From Gordonia terrae (GTDB lineage: Bacteria; Actinomycetota; Actinomycetes; Mycobacteriales; Mycobacteriaceae): DNA of 64,000 nucleotides. The stretch is taken from assembly GCF_001698225.1 (NCBI RefSeq), contig NZ_CP016594.1, positions 3,720,001 to 3,784,000 on the forward strand, in the 5' to 3' direction. A program made the position numbers and the translations under genes. The notes under the pieces are model-generated. The model did no database searches. It worked only from the letters and a program-made list of their open reading frames with translations, and was not told the DNA's origin. This document shows positions 19,860 through 29,087 of this stretch, piece by piece (position 1 is the first letter of the stretch; the number at the start of each line of letters is the position of its first letter).

Positions 19860-20816
19860 TCACTTGCGCTTCTTGACCTCTTCGGTCAGCTGCGGCGCGA
19901 CGTTGAACAGGTCGCCGACGATGCCGTAGTCGGCGATCTCGAAGATCGGGGCCTCTTCGTCCTTGTTGACGGCCACGATCGTCTTCGAGGTCTGCATGCC
20001 GGCGCGGTGCTGGATGGCGCCCGAGATGCCCAGTGCGACGTACAGCTGCGGCGACACGGTCTTGCCGGTCTGACCGACCTGGAACTGACCCGGGTAGTAA
20101 CCGGAGTCGACGGCCGCACGCGAGGCGCCGACCGCGGCACCGAGCACATCGGCGAGTTCCTCGACGACCGAGAACTTCTCGGCACTGCCGACACCGCGAC
20201 CACCCGAGACGACGATGGACGCCTCGGTCAGCTCGGGGCGGTCGCCGCCGACATTCGGCTCGACCTTGGTGATCTTGACCGCGCCCTCGCCCTGAGCGGG
20301 GACCTCGACATCGACGCGCTCGCCGGCACCGGCCTGCGGAGCGGCCTCGACGCCACCGGGGCGGATCGAGAAGACCGGCACGTCGCCCTTGGCCTGGGCG
20401 TCGACGGTGAAGGCGCCACCGAAGATCGAGTGGATGCCCACGCCGCCTTCCTTGACGTCGACGATGTCGGCGAGGACGCCGGAGCCGAGGCGCACGGCCA
20501 AGCGTCCCGCGATCTCCTTGCCGTCGGCGGTCGCCGGGACGAGGATGCCGGCCGGCGAAGCGGTCTCGGCGATCGAGGCGAGGACGTCGACCTGCGGGGT
20601 GATGAGGTAGCTGCCCGCGTCGTCGGACTCGGCGACGTAGATCTTCTCGGCGCCGGCCTCCTTGAGGCCGTCGAGGATGCCGTCGGCCGAGCCGGGCTTG
20701 CCGACGACGACTGCCGACGGGGTGCCGAGAGCGCGGGCGGCGGTGATGAGCTCGCTGGTGACTTTCTTCAGGGCGCCTTCGGCGTCCTGTTCCACGAGAA
20801 CGAGTACTTCTGACAT
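19860..20816 (-). CDS. etfA: Electron transfer flavoprotein alpha subunit
   Basis: EtfA, with EtfB, accepts electrons from acyl-CoA dehydrogenases and passes them to the membrane quinone pool. The 318-residue protein begins [17 protein letters not shown] and has the FAD-binding C-terminal domain: [42 protein letters not shown] and [14 protein letters not shown]. It follows etfB by 53 nt with AGGAG before the ATG. M. tuberculosis calls these fixB and fixA (Rv3028c/Rv3029c). Confidence 0.96.
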   Translation of the reverse strand: MSEVLVLVEQDAEGALKKVTSELITAARALGTPSAVVVGKPGSADGILDGLKEAGAEKIYVAESDDAGSYLITPQVDVLASIAETASPAGILVPATADGKEIAGRLAVRLGSGVLADIVDVKEGGVGIHSIFGGAFTVDAQAKGDVPVFSIRPGGVEAAPQAGAGERVDVEVPAQGEGAVKITKVEPNVGGDRPELTEASIVVSGGRGVGSAEKFSVVEELADVLGAAVGASRAAVDSGYYPGQFQVGQTGKTVSPQLYVALGISGAIQHRAGMQTSKTIVAVNKDEEAPIFEIADYGIVGDLFNVAPQLTEEVKKRK

Positions 20817-20869
20817 GGTGGTTATCTCCTGAATGTCTGGGGGTTCGCCGGTGGTCTGCGTCGAGAAGG

Positions 20870-21655
20870 TCAGATGATCTTCTGGCCGACCAGGTACTCG
20901 GCGACCTTGGTGCCGCCGTCGCCTTCGTCGGTGACGCGCTCGCCCGCGGTCTTCGGCGGCTTCGGGGTGTTCGCCGTCACGACCGAGCCGGCATTCTCCA
21001 GGCCCACATCGCTCGCCTCGACGTCGATCTCGGCGAGGGTGAGAACGGTGACTTCCTTCTTCTTCGCGGCCATGATGCCCTTGAAGGACGGGAAGCGCGG
21101 CTCGTTGATCTTCTCGTTGACGCTGACGATGGCCGGCAGGCTCGCCTCGACATGGAAGATGCCGTCGTCGGTCTCGCGCTCACCCTTGAGGGTCTCGCCC
21201 TCCAGGGTCAGCTTGCGCAGGTGCGTGAGGTGCGGCAGCTCGAGGTACTCGGCGATCATGGCCGGGATGGCCCCCACCCGACCGTCGGTGGCCTCGTTGC
21301 CGGCGATGACCAGCTCGACACCCTCGACCGTGCCGAGTGCCCGCGCGAGGACGTATGCGGTCTGCACCGCGTCCGAGCCGTGCATGAGGTCGTCCTTGAT
21401 GTGGATCGCCTTGTCCGCACCCATCGACAGTGCCTTGCGGATGGCGTCGGTCGCGCGCTCGGGGCCCGCCGTCAGGATGGTGACCTCACCGCCGTCGGCC
21501 TCCTTGATCTTCAGCGCTTCCTCGACCGCGCGCTCGTTGATCTCGTCCAGGACGGCGTCAGCGGCCTCGCGGTCCAGGGTGTAGTCGTCATCGGACAACT
21601 TGCGCTCGGACCACGTGTCGGGAACCTGCTTGATCAGTACGACAATGTTTGTCAT
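20870..21655 (-). CDS. etfB: Electron transfer flavoprotein beta subunit
   Basis: EtfB is the AMP-binding partner of EtfA. The 261-residue product has VLIKQVPDTWSERKL at the N-terminus, the AMP-binding region around GMDKAIH-like GADKAIHIKDD, and the EtfB signature AGNEATDGRVGAIPAMIAEY. The ATG follows AGGAGG by 11 nt. A CTTACC-N4-GGTAAG palindrome lies about 36 nt before the start, so the operon is probably controlled by a fatty-acid-type repressor. Confidence 0.96.
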   Translation of the reverse strand: MTNIVVLIKQVPDTWSERKLSDDDYTLDREAADAVLDEINERAVEEALKIKEADGGEVTILTAGPERATDAIRKALSMGADKAIHIKDDLMHGSDAVQTAYVLARALGTVEGVELVIAGNEATDGRVGAIPAMIAEYLELPHLTHLRKLTLEGETLKGERETDDGIFHVEASLPAIVSVNEKINEPRFPSFKGIMAAKKKEVTVLTLAEIDVEASDVGLENAGSVVTANTPKPPKTAGERVTDEGDGGTKVAEYLVGQKII

Positions 21656-21690
21656 GGGTCTACGTCGACCTCCTGCATCGGGTTCGGCAA

Positions 21691-21706
21691 CTTACCGGCG
21701 GGTAAG
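21691..21706. promoter_or_regulatory. Candidate TetR-type operator upstream of etfBA
   Basis: CTTACC-GGCG-GGTAAG is a perfect 6-bp inverted repeat with a 4-nt centre. It lies in the divergent region between etfB and the methyltransferase gene, 35 nt before the etfB start. A near copy (CTTACC-AACC-GGTAG) occurs in the promoter of the enoyl-CoA hydratase gene at 30929-30943. Confidence 0.6.
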
Positions 21707-21827
21707 GCCATGGGTCTTCACCACTTTAGCCTCTCCTATGGTTCCACTAAACATCGACTACCTCACACAATGGACATGACCGGTCGCTCGCTCGGTACGA
21801 CGGCCCCGGCAACCGGAGGGCATGCCC

Positions 21828-21833
21828 TACTCT
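21828..21833 (+). promoter_or_regulatory. -10 hexamer of the Rv3030-like methyltransferase gene
   Basis: TACTCT ends 7 nt before ATG 21841 with no Shine-Dalgarno, predicting a leaderless transcript that begins at the start codon of the methyltransferase-branching enzyme-glucosyltransferase operon. Confidence 0.6.
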
Positions 21834-21840
21834 CTCTCAG

Positions 21841-22659
21841 ATGACTGACGCAGACCTCGGATCGTCGCGCGGGACGGCAACCACTGGTCTCGAGGCGCTC
21901 GACACCGACCAGCAGCTCGCGCTCACCGGCGAGCGCACGGTCCCGGGAATTCCCGCCGAGAACTACTGGTTCCGGCGCCACGAGATCGCCTATCGCCACA
22001 TCGCCGGCCGATGTGCCGGGCGGGACGTCCTCGAAGCCGGGTCCGGCGAGGGTTACGGCGCCGCGATGATCGCCGCCGCCGGGGCGTCGTCGGTGGTCTG
22101 CGTCGACTACGACACCGCCGCCGTCGAGCACACCCGCCGCCGGTATCCCGAGCTCGTCGTCCACGAGGGCAACCTCGTCGACCTCCCGCTCGCCGACGCC
22201 TCGGTCGACGTCGTGGTCAACTTCCAGGTGATCGAACACCTCTGGGACCAGCCGCGCTTCGTCGCCGAATGCCACCGCGTGCTGCGCCCCGGCGGCGTGT
22301 TGCTGATGTCGACGCCCAACCGCATCACCTTCTCCCCCGGTCGCGACACACCGCTCAACCCGTTCCACACCCGGGAGCTGGATGCGGCGGAACTCACCGA
22401 GCTCCTCATCGACGGAGGCTTCGTGGTCGACGCGATGCTCGGCGTCGCGCACGGACCGCGCCTGCAGACGCTCGACGCCAAGTGGGGCGGTTCACTCATC
22501 GACGCCCAGATCGAGCGCGCACTCGCCGGTGAACCCTGGCCCGACGAACTCGCCGCGGATGTCGCCGGCGTGGTCGCCACGGACTTCGAGGTCGTCGACT
22601 CGGGCGAGCACGACATCGACGCCTCCCTCGACCTGTTCGCGGTCGCGTTGCGGGGCTGA
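21841..22659 (+). CDS. SAM-dependent methyltransferase of the methylglucose lipopolysaccharide cluster (Rv3030-like)
   Basis: The 272-residue class I methyltransferase has SAM motif I (VLEAGSGEGYGAAMIAAAG), an acidic end of strand 2 (VCVDYD), motif LPLADASVDVVVNFQVIEHL, and HRVLRPGGVLLMSTPN. It is the first gene of a three-gene operon with a GH57 branching enzyme (2 nt gap) and a GT4 enzyme, the order of Rv3030-Rv3032. In mycobacteria this locus makes 6-O-methylglucose lipopolysaccharide, a cytoplasmic polymer that binds acyl-CoA; a sugar O-methyltransferase role is inferred. Confidence 0.88.
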   Translation: MTDADLGSSRGTATTGLEALDTDQQLALTGERTVPGIPAENYWFRRHEIAYRHIAGRCAGRDVLEAGSGEGYGAAMIAAAGASSVVCVDYDTAAVEHTRRRYPELVVHEGNLVDLPLADASVDVVVNFQVIEHLWDQPRFVAECHRVLRPGGVLLMSTPNRITFSPGRDTPLNPFHTRELDAAELTELLIDGGFVVDAMLGVAHGPRLQTLDAKWGGSLIDAQIERALAGEPWPDELAADVAGVVATDFEVVDSGEHDIDASLDLFAVALRG

Positions 22660-22661
22660 GT

Positions 22662-24269
22662 GTGACCACCGGAACCGCTTCCGTTCCGGGCCAGTTCACA
22701 CTGGTCCTGCATTCGCATTTGCCGTGGTTGGCCAATCACGGACGCTGGCCGGTCGGCGAGGAATGGCTGTACCAGTCGTGGGCGGCGTCGTATCTGCCGT
22801 TGGTCGACGCGCTCGAGCGTCTCGCCGCCGACGGGTTCACCGATCAGCTCTCGTTGGGCATCACGCCGGTCCTGGCCGCACAGCTCGACGACCCGCATTG
22901 CGCGTCGTCGATGTACGAGTGGCTCGCCGACTGGCAACTGCGCGCCACGCAGGCCGCGATGTCTCGCGACCCCGACCGCGCGGCCGCGGGACGGCGTGAG
23001 TATCTCGACGCCCAACGCGCTCTCGACACCTTCGCCAACCGGTGGCGCCACGGCGCGTCGCCACTGATCCGCGGGCTGGCCACCAGCGGGGTCGCCGAGA
23101 TCCTGGGTGGTCCCCTCGCCCATCCCTTCGCGCCGCTGCTCGACCCGCGACTGCGCCACTTCTCACTGACCGAGGGGCTCGCGGACGCCCACGCGCGCTG
23201 GGGTTTCGATCCAGTCGGCATCTGGGCCCCGGAATGTGCCTTCGCGCCGGGGATGGAGACCGAGTACGACCGCGCGGGTGTGCGCCACTTCATCGTCGAC
23301 GGCCCCGCCTTGCACGGGGACACCGCGCTCGGCCGCCCGGTCGGCGACAGCGCCGTCGTCGCCTATGGACGTGATCTGACGGTGAGTTATCGCGTCTGGT
23401 CGCCGAAGTCGGGCTATCCGGGCCACGCCGCGTACCGCGACTTCCACACGTACGACCACGACACCGGGCTCAAGCGGTTCCGGGTCACCGGCCGGACCGT
23501 GTCCGGAGAGGACAAGAAGCCGTATGACCCCGCTCGGGTCGACGCGGTTCTCGACCGGCACGTCGAGGACTTCGTCGCGCACGTCCGCGCCCGCCTCATC
23601 GACGAGTCCGACCGGATCGGCCGTCCCGCGCTGGTCGTCGCGGCATTCGACACCGAATTGTTCGGGCACTGGTGGCACGAGGGCCCGATCTGGCTCGAGC
23701 GGGTCCTCCGCCGCCTGCCCGAGGTCGGGGTCACCGTCGGAACACTCGCGGGCGCAACGCAAGCCGGATTCGTCGGTGCGCCCTTCGACCTCCCCCGCTC
23801 GTCGTGGGGCTCGGGCAAGGACTGGCGGGTGTGGAACGGTCCGGCCGTGCAGCACCTGGTCGACCTGAACGCGGAGGTGACCGAGACGGCCCTCGACGCG
23901 GTGACCAAGTTGCGGCACCGAGGCGGCGGGCGGAATCGCGTGGCCGATCAGATCCTGCGCGAGACGCTCCTGACCGTGTCGTCGGACTGGCCGTTCATGG
24001 TGTCGAAGGACACCGCCGCGCAGTACGCTGTGGCGCGAGCTCACACGCATGCGCACGCCACCCGCGAGATCAGCGACGCGGCGATGCGAGGCCGCGACGA
24101 CGCTGCCGAGACGCTCGCCGCCAACTGGTCGCGCGCCGACAATCTCTTCCCCGCACTGGATGCGCGTCGGCTGGAGACGACGCTGACTGCCGACCGGGAC
24201 AGGGCTGCGCGTACGAGCGTCGACGGGATGAGCGCCGGGGGAATCGTCACCGAGGGGGAAATCGGATGA
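22662..24269 (+). CDS. GH57 1,4-alpha-glucan branching enzyme (Rv3031-like)
   Basis: The 535-residue protein is a GH57 family enzyme. It has the N-terminal LVLHSHLPWLANHGRWPVGE motif, the nucleophile glutamate in IWAPECAFAPGM, and the acid/base aspartate in AAFDTELFGHWWHEG, followed by the helical C-terminal domain. Branching enzymes cut alpha-1,4 chains and re-attach them by alpha-1,6 links. In the Rv3030-Rv3032 context it should act on methylglucose lipopolysaccharide and possibly glycogen. GTG 22662 lies 2 nt after the upstream stop; its own stop overlaps the next start (ATGA). Confidence 0.92.
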   Translation: MTTGTASVPGQFTLVLHSHLPWLANHGRWPVGEEWLYQSWAASYLPLVDALERLAADGFTDQLSLGITPVLAAQLDDPHCASSMYEWLADWQLRATQAAMSRDPDRAAAGRREYLDAQRALDTFANRWRHGASPLIRGLATSGVAEILGGPLAHPFAPLLDPRLRHFSLTEGLADAHARWGFDPVGIWAPECAFAPGMETEYDRAGVRHFIVDGPALHGDTALGRPVGDSAVVAYGRDLTVSYRVWSPKSGYPGHAAYRDFHTYDHDTGLKRFRVTGRTVSGEDKKPYDPARVDAVLDRHVEDFVAHVRARLIDESDRIGRPALVVAAFDTELFGHWWHEGPIWLERVLRRLPEVGVTVGTLAGATQAGFVGAPFDLPRSSWGSGKDWRVWNGPAVQHLVDLNAEVTETALDAVTKLRHRGGGRNRVADQILRETLLTVSSDWPFMVSKDTAAQYAVARAHTHAHATREISDAAMRGRDDAAETLAANWSRADNLFPALDARRLETTLTADRDRAARTSVDGMSAGGIVTEGEIG

Positions 24270-25543
24270 GGGTGTTGTTCGTGTCGTGGGAGTACCCGCC
24301 CGTGGTGGTCGGCGGACTCGGTCGGCACGTCCATCACCTGGCGACCGAGATGGCCGCCGCGGGTCACGACGTGGTGGTCCTGACCCGGCGACCGTCGGGA
24401 ACCGACGCAGTGAGTCACCCGACGACGGACACCGTCGTCGAAGGAGTGCGCGTCGTGGCCGTCGCCGAGGATCCGCCGGAGTTCGAGTTCGGCCAGGACA
24501 TGATGGCGTGGACGCTCGCCATGGGGCATGCGTTCGTGCGGGCGGGGTTGCGGGTTCTGCACGGCGCCGGGAGCGGAGCGAGCGAGCCGGGGGCGCGGTG
24601 GGTGCCCGACGTGGTGCACGCGCATGATTGGCTGGTCGCCCATCCGGCCATCGCACTGGCCGAATTCTTCGACGTTCCTCTGGTTTCCACGATCCACGCG
24701 ACCGAGGCCGGACGGCACAGCGGATGGGTGAGCGGCCGGACGAACCGGCAGGTGCATTCGGTGGAGTGGTGGCTGGTGTCGGAGTCCGATGCCCTCATCA
24801 CGTGTTCGGCGTCGATGCGCGACGAGGTGCACCGACTGTTCGGGTACGACGCCGCCGACATCACGGTGATCCACAACGGCATCGACATCCGCACGTGGCC
24901 GTTCGCGGAGCGTTCGCGGACGGGCGGTCCGGCGGAGTTGCTGTTCGCGGGGCGGCTCGAATACGAGAAGGGCGTGCAGGATCTGCTGGCCGCGCTCCCG
25001 CGGATCCGGCGTAGCCATCCGGGGACGACGCTGACCGTCGCCGGTGACGGCACCCAGCGTGACTGGCTGATGGAGCAGGCGCGCAAGCATCGGGTCAGCA
25101 AGGCGGTGACCTTCGTCGGTCCGGTCGACCACGGCGAGCTGGTCACGCTGATGCGCCGCTGCGACGCGATCGTCCTGCCCAGCCGCTACGAACCGTTCGG
25201 GATCGTGGCGCTGGAGGCGGCGGCGACCGGCGCGCCGCTGATCGTGTCGACCGCGGGTGGCCTGGGCGAGGCGGTCCGCGAGCCCGACACCGGCCTGACC
25301 TTCGCGCCTGCGGATGTCGCGGGTCTCGCGGCGGCGGTCCGCGCGACGCTGTCCGACCCGGGGGCGGCGGCGCAACGCGCGCTGCGGGCCCGTGCGCGGC
25401 TCACCGCGGAGTTCTCGTGGGCCGAGGTCGCGGAACGAACCGCGAGCGTGCACCTCGCGGCGAAGCGTCGGGTCCGGCACGCCGTCGGACGACCCGACAT
25501 CCCGGAACGCCCTCTGCCGGAACGGGACCCGGGGCAGGCGTAG
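24266..25543 (+). CDS. GT4 alpha-1,4-glucosyltransferase (Rv3032-like)
   Basis: The 425-residue glycosyltransferase has the GT-B N-domain start VLFVSWEYPPVVVGGLGRHV, the mid-protein VHAHDWLVAHPAIALAE, the nucleotide-sugar site FAGRLEYEKGVQDLL, and the E-x7-E motif in SRYEPFGIVALEAAATGAP. In M. tuberculosis Rv3032 elongates methylglucose lipopolysaccharide and contributes to glycogen; ADP- or UDP-glucose is the expected donor. ATG 24266 overlaps the branching enzyme stop by 4 nt. Confidence 0.93.
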   Translation: MRVLFVSWEYPPVVVGGLGRHVHHLATEMAAAGHDVVVLTRRPSGTDAVSHPTTDTVVEGVRVVAVAEDPPEFEFGQDMMAWTLAMGHAFVRAGLRVLHGAGSGASEPGARWVPDVVHAHDWLVAHPAIALAEFFDVPLVSTIHATEAGRHSGWVSGRTNRQVHSVEWWLVSESDALITCSASMRDEVHRLFGYDAADITVIHNGIDIRTWPFAERSRTGGPAELLFAGRLEYEKGVQDLLAALPRIRRSHPGTTLTVAGDGTQRDWLMEQARKHRVSKAVTFVGPVDHGELVTLMRRCDAIVLPSRYEPFGIVALEAAATGAPLIVSTAGGLGEAVREPDTGLTFAPADVAGLAAAVRATLSDPGAAAQRALRARARLTAEFSWAEVAERTASVHLAAKRRVRHAVGRPDIPERPLPERDPGQA

Positions 25544-25566
25544 GCCTTCCAGTCAGCTCAGTACAT

Positions 25567-26313
25567 CTAGTCGCGCTCGGCCGCGGCCTTTTTGCGTTCG
25601 ATGTCGGCGAGGGCGCGTTCGAGTTCGGCGCGCTCCGCGGCAGACGACGCCCAGTCGTCCATCCGGTTCTTGACCACACGGGCGGGTGCGCCGACCGCGA
25701 TGGCGTAGTCGGGGATGACGCCCTTGACCACCGCGTGCGAGCCGAGGACGCATCCTCGGCCGACGATCGTGTTGCGCAGGACCGACACCTTGGCCGCCAC
25801 CCACGTGTCCGGGCCGATCCGCACCGGGCCCTTCACGATGCCCTGGTCTTTGATGGGCAGCGTGATGTCGTCCATCTTGTGATCGAAGTCGCAGATGTAG
25901 CACCAGTCGGCGATGAGGGTGGAGCCGCCGATCTCGAGGTCGAGGTAGGAGTTCACCACGTTGTTGCAGCCGAAGACGGTCTTGTCACCGATGCGGAGGC
26001 TGCCCTCGTGACAGCGGATGGAGTTGCCGTCGCCGATGTGCACCCAGCGTCCGATCTCCATGCGGGCCAACTCGGGTGTCGCGTGGATCTCGACGTTGCG
26101 CCCGAGGAACACCATGCCCCGCAGCACGATGTGCGGGTTGGCCAGACGAAACCGCGCGAGACGGTAGTAGCGGACGAGGTACCACGGTGTGTACGCGCGA
26201 TTGCGTCTCACCCAGCGCAGCGAGTCCAGGGTGAGGAAACGCGCCTGGTCGGGGTCGCGGCGTCGGCCCGCGCGCCGGCGGGACCGGTACGAGGCGTTCC
26301 ACATGGTGGTCAT
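25567..26313 (-). CDS. Hexapeptide-repeat acetyltransferase (Rv3034c-like)
   Basis: The 248-residue protein has a left-handed beta-helix: repeats such as GRNVEIHATPELARMEIG, IGDGNSIRCHEGSLRIGDK and GCVLGSHAVVKGVIPD, with the acceptor-binding CDFDHKMDD loop, and a charged C-terminal helix (ERAELERALADIERKKAA). It is likely an O-acyltransferase. Its position in the Rv3030-Rv3037c cluster suggests acylation of methylglucose lipopolysaccharide, which carries short acyl groups; this is inference. A TAGGGT -10 lies 8 nt before ATG 26313. Confidence 0.85.
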   Translation of the reverse strand: MTTMWNASYRSRRRAGRRRDPDQARFLTLDSLRWVRRNRAYTPWYLVRYYRLARFRLANPHIVLRGMVFLGRNVEIHATPELARMEIGRWVHIGDGNSIRCHEGSLRIGDKTVFGCNNVVNSYLDLEIGGSTLIADWCYICDFDHKMDDITLPIKDQGIVKGPVRIGPDTWVAAKVSVLRNTIVGRGCVLGSHAVVKGVIPDYAIAVGAPARVVKNRMDDWASSAAERAELERALADIERKKAAAERD

Positions 26314-26321
26314 GACGAGAA

Positions 26322-26327
26322 ACCCTA
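26322..26327 (-). promoter_or_regulatory. -10 hexamer of the acetyltransferase gene
   Basis: Minus-strand TAGGGT ends 8 nt before the ATG at 26313, with no Shine-Dalgarno, suggesting a leaderless message. Confidence 0.5.
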
Positions 26328-26469
26328 ATCGACGCGATTTTCGCGCACGATAGGCTCACTGCTGGCACGCTCGGGTGCCGTTTCGATGGCATGGGTGCCG
26401 AGCGAGCCCCACTGTTACCGGCCGGCGCCTTACACAGACGACGACCAGGACACGACGACGAGGAGCAGG

Positions 26470-27807
26470 ATGGCTTTCGCACGACCGCAGGTGTCTCGAC
26501 GCCGCCGATCTGCGCTGACCCGCCTGCTCGTCGCGCTCGTGGCCGTGAGCTCGCTGGTCCTCGCCGGCTGCTCGGACGGCCACATCGACGTCCGCTCCGT
26601 CCCGAGCGTCGGCTGGCCCAGCTACGGGGGCGTCCCGGGCAACGCCAACTTCGCGTATGCCGATGTGCCCGAGGATCTGACGCTGAGCTGGACTCGCCCC
26701 ACCGGCGGCCCGGTCACCGCGCCGGTCACCATCTCCGGCAAGGGGAACGTGGGCGTGACGTCGAACGCGGCCGCCGGATGCAACGTCCTGGTACTCGACA
26801 GCCGGTCCGGGCGCAAGAACTTCTGCAAGGACATGCGGGCCGGCGTCGAGATCAACGCGATGCTCGTCGACCAGTACGACCAGCCCTACCTGGGCGAGGA
26901 GTCGACCTTCCTGGCCTTCAACGCCGGCGGCGCGATCCGCTGGCGGGCGGGCGTGATCGGCGTTCCGCTGTCGGCGAAGTTCGCGGCTCCCAACGCCGTC
27001 CTCGTCGCCAGTACGCAGGGCCAGATCCTTCTGATCGACACCCAGCGCAACGAACTCCTCGCTCCTGAGGTTAAGTTGCGCTCCGACGTCGACCCGGCGC
27101 AACCGCTCCGCGGCTTCGGCGACTGCGTGCGCAACGGTCCGCAGTGCGCGATACCCGCACCTCCGGCAGTGGACACCCAGCGAGAACTGTTCTATCTCAA
27201 CTTCTTCCCGCAGGGCGCGGCGACTTCGCAGATCCGGGCGATGAAGTACGGCCCGGTCGCCGGAAACCGTGAGGTCCGGACCGCCTGGCAGGCCGACGTC
27301 CCGAGCGGCGTCGTCGGGACACCGACGCTCTCGGCCGACGGCGCGACCCTCTATGCGTTCTCGCGCGACGGCAAGATCGTCGCCCTGAACACCGACGACG
27401 GATCGACCCGGTGGACTCATGACATCGGCGGGCACGGTTTCGCGACGATGACCGTCTCGCCGGACGGCCTGATCATCCCGACCGGTTCACTCGGCGCCCC
27501 GCTGACCCTCCTGCGCGACCGCGGCGATCGCGCCGAGCAGGTCTGGCAGCGCACCGATCTGGCGACGGTGAGCCTGTCCGCACTGACCCAACAGCAGACC
27601 GCGTGGACGGTCGCCCGCGATCCCGGTGAGGACTCACTGTCCCTGGTCGAGGTGTCCACGACCGACGGCGCGACGAAACGCACGCTGCCGCTGCCCGATT
27701 CGCGCGGCTTCGCGACCGGGGTCTCGGTGTCCTACTCCGGACAGATCGCCACCGCGACCAACCTCGGCGAGGTGTACTTCTTCGACAGCAAGGCCAACCT
27801 CGAGTAA
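26470..27807 (+). CDS. PQQ-repeat beta-propeller lipoprotein (Rv3035-like)
   Basis: The 445-residue protein has an arginine-rich N-region, a hydrophobic signal segment and a lipobox (LVLAGC, Cys about residue 32), so it is exported and lipid-anchored. The rest shows PQQ-like propeller blades: GCNVLVLDSRSGR, NAMLVDQYDQPYLG, TLYAFSRDGKIVALNTDDGS and IATATNLGEVYFFDSKAN. Function of Rv3035 is not known; BamB-like scaffolding and sugar binding are options. ATG 26470 is preceded by AGGAG, which fixes the start well inside a longer open frame. Confidence 0.88.
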   Translation: MAFARPQVSRRRRSALTRLLVALVAVSSLVLAGCSDGHIDVRSVPSVGWPSYGGVPGNANFAYADVPEDLTLSWTRPTGGPVTAPVTISGKGNVGVTSNAAAGCNVLVLDSRSGRKNFCKDMRAGVEINAMLVDQYDQPYLGEESTFLAFNAGGAIRWRAGVIGVPLSAKFAAPNAVLVASTQGQILLIDTQRNELLAPEVKLRSDVDPAQPLRGFGDCVRNGPQCAIPAPPAVDTQRELFYLNFFPQGAATSQIRAMKYGPVAGNREVRTAWQADVPSGVVGTPTLSADGATLYAFSRDGKIVALNTDDGSTRWTHDIGGHGFATMTVSPDGLIIPTGSLGAPLTLLRDRGDRAEQVWQRTDLATVSLSALTQQQTAWTVARDPGEDSLSLVEVSTTDGATKRTLPLPDSRGFATGVSVSYSGQIATATNLGEVYFFDSKANLE

Positions 27808-27819
27808 GCGCTCAGCGAG

Positions 27820-27856
27820 TGCGGGATTCGTACCGGAAACCGATACGGATCCCGCA
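27820..27856. terminator. Strong bidirectional hairpin terminator
   Basis: A 16-bp stem (27820-27835 with 27841-27856, two wobble pairs) closed by a GAAAC loop lies 12 nt after the lipoprotein stop and 10 nt before the stop of the convergent THUMP-like gene. It is the clearest intrinsic-type terminator in the window and can serve both strands. Confidence 0.85.
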
Positions 27857-27866
27857 TTCTGCGCGA

Positions 27867-29066
27867 CTAGAACCGCACGCCCGGCTCACAGATGAACGCG
27901 ACACCCTTGCGTCCGATCCGGGTGAGTACCACCGACAGCGGTCGGGAGCCCTTGAGCTTGAGCTTCTTTCGCAGCCGGTCCGGGTCGACGTCGAGTCCGC
28001 GGACGAGGATCTCGAGCGGGCCGCACTCCAGGGTGGCGAGCGCCTTCCGGAGCGCCTTCTCGGTCACGCCCGTCTGCTCGATCACCCGGAACCCGCGTGC
28101 CCCCTCGGGGACCGAATCCCCGGTGAGATAGGCGATCTGCGGATCGAGTTGCCAGAGCCCGTGCCGGTGGGCGTAGTGCCTGACCAGACCGGCGCGGACG
28201 ATCGCCCCATCTGGATCGACGATCCACTCCCCGACCTCACCGGCGGGCACGTCGTCGGCCTCACGGTCGGTGATCTCCACCACGGCGACCGTGCCGTCGG
28301 CTCTGGTCCGCAGCACGGTGGCCCGACGACCGGGCTCCACACCCGGCCCCGACCACAGACACGCCTCCCGCACGCCGCCGTCGAGGGAGGTGATCTGGAC
28401 CTCGCCGTCGAAGCCGAAGCGGTTCCGCAGCATCTGATGATCCAGTCCGGGTGCGCATTTCACGACCAGGACACGGCCCGGGTAGGTGGTCAGCAGCTCG
28501 AAGAGCGGAGGGGTCAGCTGGTCGAGCCGAAAGATCCGGCCGGCGTCTGATCGACGCGCCGGATCGGCGAGGAGTACATCCGCGGTGGAGGTCGGGGTCA
28601 GCGCATCCGCGACCAGTAGCGTCGCGTCGGGTACGTTCGCCCGTGCCATCGCGAGCCGGAGCCGATCGATGTCGCTACCGATGACACCCTGGATATCGCT
28701 GACGCGCACCAGTTCCCGGAGTTCCGCACCGATCGAGCAGGTCAGGTCGTGCACCACCGACGCGGGGAACCGCTGCGCGATCTCGGCGGCGCGATGCGCG
28801 GCGACCACCGATGCGGTCGCCTGCTGCACGGCGTCGTCGGTGAGCAGGAGTGCTTCGGCGTCACGCAGTTTCGGGTGCGCACGCCGCCGGCACCGCACCG
28901 TCTCGATGAGCGCGGCATCGTGCGGCGCGTACCGGCTACGGGTCTCGGTGATGTCAGCGAGCATCGTCGACGGCGAGAGCTCGAGGCCGGACACCGTCTC
29001 GAGCGCCTTCTCACCGTGCCGCGACCGCAGGAATGCGACATCGTCGAGACTGAAGGAGTAGCCCAT
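27867..29066 (-). CDS. THUMP-like class I SAM methyltransferase (Rv3037c-like)
   Basis: The 399-residue protein has a SAM-binding core (VVHDLTCSIGAELRELVR; LADPARR followed by LLTTYPGRVLVVKCAPGL) and the C-terminal THUMP-like domain (GARGFRVIEQTGVTEKALRKAL, LEILVRGLDVDPDRLRKKLK). It may methylate RNA or, as part of the methylglucose lipopolysaccharide locus, sugar; both have been suggested for Rv3037c and sequence alone does not decide. It follows another methyltransferase by 21 nt in the same operon. Confidence 0.85.
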   Translation of the reverse strand: MGYSFSLDDVAFLRSRHGEKALETVSGLELSPSTMLADITETRSRYAPHDAALIETVRCRRRAHPKLRDAEALLLTDDAVQQATASVVAAHRAAEIAQRFPASVVHDLTCSIGAELRELVRVSDIQGVIGSDIDRLRLAMARANVPDATLLVADALTPTSTADVLLADPARRSDAGRIFRLDQLTPPLFELLTTYPGRVLVVKCAPGLDHQMLRNRFGFDGEVQITSLDGGVREACLWSGPGVEPGRRATVLRTRADGTVAVVEITDREADDVPAGEVGEWIVDPDGAIVRAGLVRHYAHRHGLWQLDPQIAYLTGDSVPEGARGFRVIEQTGVTEKALRKALATLECGPLEILVRGLDVDPDRLRKKLKLKGSRPLSVVLTRIGRKGVAFICEPGVRF

Positions 29067-29087
29067 GGTCCTGAGGGCGAGAACCGC

